Assembly (NCBI GenBank): GCA_020746835.1
Contig: JAGPNK010000002.1
Location: forward strand, 1,364,001 to 1,428,000
Length of the DNA stretch: 64,000 nucleotides
Reading direction: 5' to 3'
From: Stachybotrys elegans
Lineage: Eukaryota > Ascomycota > Sordariomycetes > Hypocreales > Stachybotryaceae
In this document: in pieces, positions 48,067 to 56,478 of the stretch
How the letters are laid out: each line of letters starts with the position of its first letter
Numbering within the stretch: the stretch's first letter is position 1
The notes under the pieces: model-generated
Told to the model about the DNA's origin: nothing
What the model saw: the letters and a program-made list of their open reading frames with translations, nothing else
Databases searched by the model: none
Translations under genes and position numbers: made by a program

Positions 48067-49073
48067 ATGTACGCTCGTCGGGGTCGTGGCGGACCCTCGA
48101 GGTCGACGCCGGCCAATGTTCAATGCCAGAAGTGCTTGAAACGAGATATGTCCCCTTCTTCCTGCTGATTGCCTCATCTAACAACTCTTGCACGGCACTA
48201 TTCATACGAATGCAAAGCATCCGCGCAGGAGCGGCCATATGTGCCACGCCCCTCACGTACTCAGCAACTTCTCAACCCCAAGCTGGTGCCCAAGCTTACT
48301 AGTGACACGCCCAATCCTCTGGAGAAGAAGTACGTCATACGTTGTATCCATCCGTCTTAAGATACCCTCTAACAGTATACAGGAAAGGAGTAGCCGATGA
48401 GGAGCTTGCAAAGATGGAGGCGGAGCGCGCCCGGAAGAGGGAGCTTGAAGAGCGCGATGATGAACTCCTCGAATCTCAAGCCAAGCGCCGAAGATCAGTA
48501 TCATCCGACTCTGGGTCCGTGTCGACCATTTCGACCGGGGCATCAAGAGCTTCGGCATCGCCTAGGAATGATTTCGATGCTGAGCGCTCGCGAAGACGGC
48601 GGAGCAGCAGAGAAGACCTTTCTGACAATCGCCATCCTGCTCGTGATAGCTACAGTCGTAGCCCCTCACCACCACGCCGGAACCAGCGTTCGTTATCCCG
48701 GGATAGCCTTTCACCCGCGCCCAGGCGTAGAGAGGCATCTTACCGCTCGCGATCTCCCAATGACGACAGGTCGAGGAGCCCCCGTGCCCATGATGAGACG
48801 GGGTGTGGAAGAGGAGATGGATACTCTGACGAAGAAGCCCCAAGGACCCGAAGGTACCGAGAGGAATCTCGCTCGAGATCCCCTGAAGCAAGATATGGCC
48901 GCGGAGGATATGGACGTCGAGGGCGCGGTGGCCAAGCATTCCGTCGTGGTCCGAGAGACCGCAGTCAAGGGCCGCCCCGTCCTCCCGCAGATGAGCAGCC
49001 GCGGGAACGAAGCCTCAGCCCTTTTAGCAGGCGGTTGGCGTTGACACAATCGATGAATGGGGGAGCCAGGTGA
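48067..49073 (+). CDS. ZCCHC10-like zinc-knuckle protein with RS-rich tail, three exons
   Basis: Exons 48067-48145, 48194-48329 and 48383-49073, 301 aa. The first intron (48 bp) begins ATATGT and ends CAC, an AT-AC intron. With it removed the protein reads VQCQKCLKRGHYSYECKA, a complete CCHC knuckle (C-x2-C-x4-H-x4-C), followed by RPYVPRPSRTQQLLNPKL as in ZCCHC10-type proteins. The second intron is ordinary (GTACGT, CTCTAACAG branch region, ATACAG). After EKKKGVADEELAKMEAERAR comes a long Arg/Ser tail (SRSPSPPRRNQRSLSRDSLS and similar) and a GGYGRRGRGG patch. RS tails and RNA-binding knuckles suggest a splicing-related nuclear role (inference). It is tail-to-tail with Cwf18, 98 bp apart. Confidence 0.86.
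48146..48193 (+). other. AT-AC intron in the zinc-knuckle gene
   Basis: 48 bp, donor ATATGT, branch CATCTAACAAC, acceptor TTGCAC, phase 1. No AG dinucleotide lies between the donor area and the codons for the zinc-binding His and Cys, so no GT-AG intron can restore the CCHC motif. The branch is the usual U2-type CTAAC and the donor lacks the U12 ATATCCTT consensus, so this looks like a U2-type AT-AC intron. Confidence 0.8.
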
Positions 49074-49171
49074 CGGTTGGGTATCAATGTATAGATAGGT
49101 AAATGGACAGCGACCTCATATCCATAATACGAAACGCCCCTCGATCAGAGTGACGTCGAGATCGAGTTATT

Positions 49172-49795
49172 CTAGGCGCCCAGAGCGTCGATATCCTCCC
49201 TTTCTCGCCGATCCTCCTCTTCCTCCTCTCTCTCTCGTACCCGTAGCCCCTCCACCAATGCAATTCCATCTACACCGGCGCCCGCGCCTTCTATCCGCGA
49301 AGCGTCAACATCTGTCGATTTTTGCGCCGCCTTCTGTGCGCCCGTGATTCTCTCCCTCACAAGCCTGGCTATGGCATTGTCGGTCCGCACGTTGAGTATT
49401 TCCAACTTCTTATCCAGGTCTCGCTTCAGATCCCAGTTGGGCTTCTTTGGCTGCAGCTTGAAGAGATCGATATCCTTCTCCTCTGCCGCCTCCTCCTCTG
49501 CGCGCTGCTTCACCTCTGCCTCGACTTCGGCGGCCTGTTCCTCCAACGTGGGCTTCTCGAGTCCGAGCGTGGGTGGTGCCTCGAACCCCAGCCTTGGACC
49601 TCTGGTCTCTGGGTCATAGTTGCGGCCTGATAGATGTAGACGCGACACGTCGGGTTCTTGTGGCGGAGAGGGTGATCGAGCGGATTCTGGAGCCGCAACT
49701 TCGTCGTTTGGCTGTTTGCGCTTGAGGTTCTTGAGCTTGGCGAGACGCGCTTTTCGCTCGTCGGCTGCGGCGCTGAGACTTGCTTGAGAGGACAT
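49172..49795 (-). CDS. Cwf18/CCDC12 pre-mRNA splicing factor
   Basis: Single exon, 207 aa (start at 49795 chosen as the first ATG before the conserved block MSSQASLSAAADERKARLAK). Features: Lys-rich N-terminal helix (ERKARLAKLKNLKRKQP), then LSGRNYDPETRGPRLGFEAP, a Glu/Ala-rich coiled coil (EEQAAEVEAEVKQRAEEEAA), and DLFKLQPKKPNWDLKRDLDK with LEILNVRTDNAIARLVRERI, the hallmark of the Cwf18/CCDC12 family. These proteins belong to the activated spliceosome (Bact complex). The C-terminal REREEEEEDRRERED is low-complexity. Confidence 0.93.
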   Translation of the reverse strand: MSSQASLSAAADERKARLAKLKNLKRKQPNDEVAAPESARSPSPPQEPDVSRLHLSGRNYDPETRGPRLGFEAPPTLGLEKPTLEEQAAEVEAEVKQRAEEEAAEEKDIDLFKLQPKKPNWDLKRDLDKKLEILNVRTDNAIARLVRERITGAQKAAQKSTDVDASRIEGAGAGVDGIALVEGLRVREREEEEEDRREREDIDALGA

Positions 49796-50222
49796 GGTGA
49801 GTGCGAGCACGCTTTGATTGCACGCCGCGCTTTTGCTATACGAAGGGCGGAGTATTTATTGGGGTTGGTGACTTGGAATTGGAATCAGCGACACGGCATA
49901 AAATCTTGAGTTCTGGTCTTCAAGTTGGCGTAGTTCGGTCGACAAGCTGCAGTTGAATTCGGCACTAAAAGTGGGGAGCAGCACCACCTAGTACCTGGTC
50001 CCTATTGGACCCAGGGGTCAGGCATTCTGCGTTTTTCACACTTATCGCCGCACCGCGTCGCTACGATAAGCGGCAACATCGAAATTTCGACCTCAATGCC
50101 AAAGAGCTATCCAGTTAACCAACCAACGACCTGCGCCTATTGCATCTCGCTACTCGATCGATACGGACACCCCAGTGTCATGATGATGACGCCTGATAGC
50201 GAGCCGCAACGTCGTATTTGAA
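49796..50222. promoter_or_regulatory. Divergent promoter region, Cwf18 / PPR gene
   Basis: 427 bp between divergent starts; no gene and no motif I can name. Confidence 0.45.
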
Positions 50223-52775
50223 ATGCTAGTGGCTCACCTGATCCGCTCAGCTTTCCCGGGCTTGCGATCCCCGTCCATATGCCTACGACGATATCCACGA
50301 TCGAACCCGCTCCAAGTCTCGACTGCCGTGCGACGCAGCATTTCCACGGCTCAGGTGAAATTCTCCCGGTTCTCTGCGGAGGCGGCGGAGCCCCAGGATG
50401 CTTGGTCAGACACGCTCCCGGGAGCTGCACTCTCCATAGCTCCCGAACATGAGGTTCTGCCGACGGCGGTTGTGGAGGGCTTGACAGGTCGCTTCAAGTC
50501 ATTAAAATATCAGAGCCCCAGCGCCAGGCCATCCGAAGAAGCTGGAAACAGTTATGACTATGATATATTTATTACGCAGATGGACAGTTCTCTTCAAAAG
50601 GAGAACCCCAAGATCTGGTCGGCTGAAGAAGAGGAAGATACCGGGCACGCCACCATCACAGAAACTATCAGGCGCACATGTTGGAAAAGACTCGCGCTCC
50701 GGCGTGAAACCGGATCTGGATCCCTAACGGAGGCTGTGCCAAAGCTAGATTGTGAGCAGTCTCTGGAGCGCACAGACAACATTGAGCGGCAGCGGCACAC
50801 ACTCTATACTTGGGTTTCGAACTTTGATGCCATATCCCAGGGCCGCAAACCTCTCGATCCGGATTTTGCTTCAAAAGCCGCTTTGCCGCCCGTCGAGCTC
50901 TTTTCCGAAACACTCCTCCATGATTTCAAGGATGTTGACCAGATGCACGAAGCCTGGGAGGCGCTACACCCCAGCCTGGATGAGTCGAGCCCGCCCAAGT
51001 GGCTTTGCGTGATGCTCGACACCTTGCACAAACGCAGGGACAAGGCAAGCCAGGTCTTGGAAGCGCTGGTTCGGCCAGACATGCCAGTCTATGCTGTCCA
51101 TGACAGTTGCCAGCTCATTGCTCAATACCTGCAAACCCGGAAATACCAGACCCGAAGTGAGAGAGAGTGGGTTGCAGATCAGGTCCTGAGGCTGTTGCGT
51201 AAGGTCCTGGACATATACGCAGACAAGGACCATGGGCTGTCGCTTAGCCTCTTGCAGAAATCTCTCGAGGCCTTTGTTCCAGTCCTCCCTCCTCGTCACC
51301 TGGTTGAGCTCATGGACATCACATCTAACCCGCTCGACAGGCAGTTTAGACTGCGCGTTGCTGCAAGGTTAGCTCAACATACCCCCTTTAAACGCAAAGC
51401 TCTCAGCATTCTCCAAGAGCTCCCAAAACCTAGTAGGTACAAGAAGCGCGAATATGCCCAGCTCGTCACATCTTTAATTCGCCGCGAGGGACGCACCATC
51501 AACCCGTCGAGCCCCTGGGATGGTGCCACAGAATTTTTCTACGACGCTTTGGAATACTTGCGGGATAAGGTTGAATTGGAGCCAAATAACAATACCATCG
51601 CTACTTTGGTCGACACTCTCGGCTGCCACGGAGATGTTGAAGGGGCTCTCCAGGTCGCCGCTGAATTCGCCCAGGTTGAGAATAAGAAAGCATCGGGGTC
51701 GGGTCAGCTTGGTATAGACGTTTTTCGCCTCCTATTCCGCTGGGTCAAGCAGAGCTCCAGCGCCAAATACGCTGAGGAAGCACTTAAGCTCGCACCGCTA
51801 TGCCCAGAATACGAATCTGAGATACATGGCAATGCTCTGCATTGCATCTTGAACTTTGCTGAGCTGGAGTCGCGGGCTAGGGGCGGCGGTGGACCATGGA
51901 TTCTGCCTGTCTTCCCGATACTGCTGCAAGTCTATGCAAAGTATTTCGACTTGCAGGCGTTGCAGCCTTGGATACCAGACGACCTCACTTCCATGCTGAT
52001 GAGTCCGGACCCGCCTCGGAAGTTTGCTTATCCAAAGCGTTGGGACTTTCCTCAGACCGTTGTACCAGTCATTGATCGATTCTTCTCCGCAAGCGGTGCG
52101 AAGAACATGCCTCCCACCAGCACAACCATCGCCACCATGATAAGGGCTTATCTGCTCAGCCTGAAGCGTATGGAGGCTGTTACCACGTACACGGAATTCT
52201 TCCGATCGCTCCTTGAGAGCCAAGGGCCTAATGCTGTGCTGGCCAAACAATTGATAAAGGACAAGGGGGCCTTTGTCCATGACGTCTTGCTCACGATCAT
52301 GATGCAACGCGCATCCGAGCTGCCGAATCTAAGCGTGCCAATGGGGTTATTTGGCGATATGATCCAAGCGGCAAAGGACGAAGCGCTCAGGAAAGAGAAT
52401 GCCCGCAAGGGGGAGAAGAGGGGGCAAACAGAAGCTCAGAGCATCCACCCGCCCCCCAGCCCTGTCAGTTTTCATGTCATCATCCACGGCATGATGCTAC
52501 AGAAGCAATCACTGTTCGCCCAGCGCACGCTCCAGCTCATGGGCGAAATGGGCGTTCGCATGGGGCTACCGCACTACAACATCGTCCTCAAATACCACGC
52601 CAGCCAACAAAACGTGGCCGAGTCGGTACAGACGCTTTTGGACATTGAGAAGCACGGCCTCGAGCCCGACGAATATACATACAAGGCCTTCAGCCGACTG
52701 GAGGACCAGGAGAGCGCAATCGCCATGCTGGAGAACATTATCGAATCCAACAGGCAGAAGCTGGGCGTTCATTGA
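50223..52775 (+). CDS. Mitochondrial pentatricopeptide-repeat (PPR) protein
   Basis: Single long exon, 850 aa. The N-terminus is an Arg/Ser/Leu-rich mitochondrial presequence (MLVAHLIRSAFPGLRSPS, then RRYPRSNPLQVSTAVRRSIS). The rest is almost wholly helical with PPR-like pairs, clearest toward the C-terminus: SFHVIIHGMMLQKQSLFAQRTL, MGLPHYNIVLKYHASQQNV, and GLEPDEYTYKAFSRL. Earlier repeats (EPNNNTIATLVDTLGCHGD, TTIATMIRAYLLSLKRME) are more diverged. Fungal PPR proteins of this size bind specific mitochondrial transcripts and control their stability or translation; the target cannot be deduced. The absence of introns over 2.5 kb contrasts with the intron-rich neighbours. Confidence 0.88.
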   Translation: MLVAHLIRSAFPGLRSPSICLRRYPRSNPLQVSTAVRRSISTAQVKFSRFSAEAAEPQDAWSDTLPGAALSIAPEHEVLPTAVVEGLTGRFKSLKYQSPSARPSEEAGNSYDYDIFITQMDSSLQKENPKIWSAEEEEDTGHATITETIRRTCWKRLALRRETGSGSLTEAVPKLDCEQSLERTDNIERQRHTLYTWVSNFDAISQGRKPLDPDFASKAALPPVELFSETLLHDFKDVDQMHEAWEALHPSLDESSPPKWLCVMLDTLHKRRDKASQVLEALVRPDMPVYAVHDSCQLIAQYLQTRKYQTRSEREWVADQVLRLLRKVLDIYADKDHGLSLSLLQKSLEAFVPVLPPRHLVELMDITSNPLDRQFRLRVAARLAQHTPFKRKALSILQELPKPSRYKKREYAQLVTSLIRREGRTINPSSPWDGATEFFYDALEYLRDKVELEPNNNTIATLVDTLGCHGDVEGALQVAAEFAQVENKKASGSGQLGIDVFRLLFRWVKQSSSAKYAEEALKLAPLCPEYESEIHGNALHCILNFAELESRARGGGGPWILPVFPILLQVYAKYFDLQALQPWIPDDLTSMLMSPDPPRKFAYPKRWDFPQTVVPVIDRFFSASGAKNMPPTSTTIATMIRAYLLSLKRMEAVTTYTEFFRSLLESQGPNAVLAKQLIKDKGAFVHDVLLTIMMQRASELPNLSVPMGLFGDMIQAAKDEALRKENARKGEKRGQTEAQSIHPPPSPVSFHVIIHGMMLQKQSLFAQRTLQLMGEMGVRMGLPHYNIVLKYHASQQNVAESVQTLLDIEKHGLEPDEYTYKAFSRLEDQESAIAMLENIIESNRQKLGVH

Positions 52776-53323
52776 GCAGGCGAAGCTCATGCTGTGGCAC
52801 TGCGTCGTCATTCCACAGCTGTAAAAACATTTGTACAAAACTGGCATGCGGTTCAGGCATCAGCGTTCCTGGAGTTGGGGTAAACGGGATATAGATGCAT
52901 ATCTGCTACAACAAGCACTGTAACTATAAGAAAAGTTAGACATAAAATTCACGAGATATCCAAGCAACTAACCACACGAAGAGCCCGTTTGGTGTCACAA
53001 TTCATGATTATCAAAACTTACCCACCACACATACACCCGCACAACGCGCAAGGCAAACATCAAAACAAGGCCGCGGCCTCCCCCATACGCAGCTTATCTT
53101 CACGGCGCGGCCAACAGCGTCAACAAACACCCCAAAGCAGTCAAATATTGGCAACGTTTCCTTCCCACTAGGCCTTCTCCTCTTCCTTCCCCAGTGGATC
53201 CCCCTTTATGCATTAGATAGGGCTCAAGTGGCCCTTCTGTTCGAGCCCGTCTTTATAAAACATCTCAGCTCCATTTCTTGTCATCGCCTGCGGGCATCCC
53301 TGCCACAACGCAGAGGAGAAGAG
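52776..53323. other. Intergenic region between PPR gene and tRNA-like gene
   Basis: About 550 bp; AT-rich 3' sequence of the PPR gene up to about 53000, then mixed sequence. No gene seen. Confidence 0.4.
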
Positions 53324-53465
53324 GGGGGGCTGGCGCAACGGTAGCGCGTTAGGTAGGCGAGATCCAGACTTGCAATCATCGTGTCCCACATTGTTCCTAA
53401 CATCAGCCCTAGATTCCAGCGATGGAGTGTCCTAAAGGTTGCTGGTTCAAATCCGGCGTCCCTCA
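53324..53465 (+). tRNA. Interrupted tRNA-like gene, possibly tRNA-Trp(CCA)
   Basis: The two ends form a tRNA. Acceptor GGGGGGC (53324-53330) pairs with GTCCCTC (53458-53464), with two G-U pairs and discriminator A. The D arm is GCGC-AACGGTA-GCGC. The T arm is GCTGG-TTCAAAT-CCGGC. An A box (TGGCGCAACGG) and a B box (GGTTCAAATCC) are present, and TTTT follows. TTAGG (53349-53353) can pair with CCTAA (53431-53435) as the anticodon stem, leaving about 77 nt between them where a 7-nt loop is expected, so about 70 nt look intronic. However, an intron at the usual place would leave A at position 33 and GGC as anticodon. Inside the insert, GCGAG-ATCCAGA-CTTGC forms a perfect 5-bp, 7-nt anticodon-type hairpin with CCA. 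D-arm and variable-loop signatures resemble tRNA-Trp. Confidence 0.62.
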
Positions 53466-54366
53466 CGGTTCTTTTGCCTCTGGCTTTTTTTGCGTGGCGG
53501 GGGTCTGTTTCTTTTGCCCCGGCCGTATTATTTGTTGCTACCTTGAGTCGTTGATGGGGAGCGTCTGACAAGATCAGCATGGTGTTGTGACATATAATTG
53601 CCCTTGCCTGTCTCTATTAACCGGGCCGGGCCACCTGGTATTATCAACTGAGGGGTGACCCAGGAGGATGTCCACGCGCGCACTACACTCGTCTTGTTTG
53701 TTTTGACTCATGGCTATCTATGCCAGCTGAGATGTTTTGACTCGTTGTCCGCCTTGTCCTTCCCCAGGCCGCAGAAGTCGAGACCAGGCGCGCGCGTGTG
53801 GAGCGTCTTCGGTCGCTCGGACAGGCCGTTTGACGACCCGCGCCTCATTTCTTCCCCTCTCCAGTCAATGGGCCAGAGGTGGCGATTCTTTGTTGCCTAG
53901 CAGCTGGGTCAGAAACCAGGTTGTCTTTGGGGTCGACATGCTGGTCGCATGAGGCTCTGTGGATTCGTGTTGAGAGGGAGTGGGACGCCACTCACTTACC
54001 ACTGCTTGAGTTGTCGAGACGTCCTTCGTATCACACACATATTCCTACTATATGGCATACATGCACGGATCCATCAAGTCAAACATTTCGTGTATAGAAT
54101 TTTTTTTCAACCAGACGCTAGCTAACAGGATCTTTTATATTATAGCCATAATCAGAAAGGAAAGGAGCATCAGCACATCAAGATATTAAGAGTAATAGAA
54201 ATCATCCAGCGTAACAGTAAATCTCGGGAAATATCGCATAAAATATGCAAAAGGTCGCAAGCCGAACAAATCAATGTTGTACACATTAGAAGAGCGATGG
54301 CATACGCTTGGGTATCATGACGTGAAACATGACAGTGGGTGAACAGATGTGAAAAGATTGCAGCCA
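53466..54366. other. Intergenic region after the tRNA-like gene
   Basis: About 900 bp ending at the acetyltransferase fusion gene's stop. The 54080-54250 part is AT-rich, probably 3' untranslated sequence. No gene supported. Confidence 0.4.
53472..53475 (+). terminator. RNA polymerase III T-run terminator
   Basis: TTTT starting 7 bases after the tRNA discriminator base, with a longer T run (TTTTTTT) about 12 bases further on as backup. The position fits polymerase III termination. Confidence 0.6.
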
Positions 54367-56478
54367 TCAAGATGCAATGCCGCGGAGCACTCGAGCTGGA
54401 TTTCCAGCAACAATCGTGAAAGGGGGAACATCCTGTAGCCCACGTGTTAGTTGCTGAGATATGAATCAAGAGGAGCGACAGGAGACAAACCTTGGTTACA
54501 ATAGATCCAGCACCAACGGTACTGCCCTTGCCAATCGTCCGTCCAGGCAGAATGATGGCACCGCCACCAATCCAGCAGTCCTGCTCGATGACAATGCTTC
54601 GCCCAAGCTGTGGACCCTGGCCACCTTGACGCTTCTTGGGATCCATGGGCAGAGTAGCGGTGAAGATGCTCACATTGGGGCCAATCACGCAGTTGTCACC
54701 TATCTTGACCTCGCAGACGTCATTGATGGTGCAGTTGCGTCCAATATTGACCTGATTTCCGATGCTAATGTTGTAGCCGTAGTCACAGGTGAAGGGAGTC
54801 TCGACAGCCACGTGTCGGCCAACGCGGCCAACGTTGGTCACCGGCGATGCTTCGGTGGGGGAGACACGGACGGGATCCCGCGGCTGTAAGATCTCGAGGA
54901 AGAGCCGTCCACGCTCGTCAGGAGACAGACCGTTGGGGGGGCTTGTCAGATTGTTGAACCTCCAGCAGGCGGCGGCACAACGTTCACGCTCGAGGCATAG
55001 CTCTTTGTCGAAGGGGTAGTAATGTCTCCCAGCGAGCATCTCCTCCTTCTGGGTTCGCCTTGGTGGGAACTGGGAGTGCGATAATGCCAGCTGCGCTGCG
55101 ACCTGAGCATTGGAGGTCGGGCCCTGCGACGGCGGAGGTGGTGCAGGACTATTGGTCCTCGTAGGGTGAAGAATGTTGATCTGCGGAAGGTGATTGCCCG
55201 GATGAGGAGTCTCAGGCTCATTCCGGCTGAGGTCATGCAGCGGAGGCATGCGCTGAAACTTTTCGCCCATTCTGTCGCCGAATGAAGATGGTTGTGCACT
55301 GACTGGTGTAGGGAAGACGTTTCCATGCGTGTATGAGGAGATGGCTGACAACTTATTATCAGGGCTGGCGACAGACGCGCTTGGTATTGTTGACGCAGTT
55401 GGGCGGTCATCATCTGTGACCAAGGGCCGGCCTTGGGGAGGGTCGATACGGAGGGGCTGACCGCGGTAGTGCGGCAACGACTCGCGCTTGACAGATTGGG
55501 TTCCGAATGGGGGCTGCTGTGGCATCCCATAGGCTCCCGGGGGCACGTAGCTCGGGTCTTTGGATTCCAGAGGCACAGCCGTGGCCTTGTTATCGGGCTT
55601 CTGCCAGCCTGGCCCCCTTTGAGGTGGGTAGCCCGCGCACAAGAATCCACCGCGAATACAATTGCTGCCTATGTAGGAAAAACAAACAAACATTAGTTCG
55701 GGCTGACTCAGACGGACTGGAACGGCATGCACGTGGATGGCAACTTACATTCGGGCTTTTGCTCGTCACACTTCTTCTTGCGCTTCCTGCAAGTCAGACA
55801 TCCGGTCTTGGTGCGATTGCTGAAATTGCGCTTCCGCTTCTTGGGGTCATGCTGAAGGATGTCCTGCCTGTGGTCCGAGGTGTAGGACCCCCCGTAGAGC
55901 GGAAGTGAGCGATCGTCGCCGTCCGGGCTCGTCTGGGGGTAGTCACCATGGTCGGCTTGGCTGGTTGCTGTTCGCAAGGCGTCCCCGATTTGCTCCTCGG
56001 TGTGGCCATGAGTGGACGTAGCCGAGTTCTGCTGGGTGTCATAGGGGCTTCGCTCATCCCGGATGTGGTTGGTATACCAAGACTCCTTCTCGCGGTGTTC
56101 GTCGCTGAGATGGCGATACTCTCGTTGAGGAGTACCGTATGGATCGCGTGACCCGGCACGCGGCGAGGCAGTGTCTCGTTCTGCTGAGTGTTCTCGAGCC
56201 TGTGATTCTGCTCGTACCTCCACCGAGTTCGAGCGCTTCCGCTTGCCGGAACCATCGACCTCTGGATAAGTGGAAGGCTGGAATGATGGACGTTCAGGGG
56301 GCTGGGTTGCCCACGTGTCTCGTGATGACGGGGAGATCTCGATTGCAGGCTGAGTTTGAGTAACTGGAGAGCTGGATTGGGGTTCCTCGGTTGTGACTGT
56401 GATGCTTTTTTCCGTCACCACAGCCGGACCCTCTGAGGACTTGGGCGAGCCCCCATTGAGAGCAGTAAAGGTTGACAT
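54367..56478 (-). CDS. Zn2Cys6 DNA-binding domain fused to maltose-O-acetyltransferase-like domain, three exons
   Basis: Exons 56478-55749, 55668-54491 and 54432-54367, 657 aa. Introns are 80 bp (GTAAGT-CATAG, splitting a zinc Cys codon) and 58 bp (GTTTGT-TACAG, branch AACTAACA). The N-terminal 220 residues are Ser/Pro/Glu-rich. Then a basic stretch and a full Zn2Cys6 cluster, residues 227-254: C-x2-C-x6-C-x6-C-x2-C-x6-C. A 200-residue disordered linker follows, then a maltose-acetyltransferase N-terminal helix domain (about 452-507, HYYPFDKELCLERERCAAAC) and a left-handed beta-helix acetyltransferase (about 532-657, hexapeptide repeats such as IGNQVNIGRNCTIN and DCWIGGGAIILPGRTIGKGS, ending AGNPARVLRG). 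The usual catalytic His is Leu here (FTATLPMDP). The role is probably gene regulation; the acetyltransferase part may be a sensor or scaffold (inference). Confidence 0.9.
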
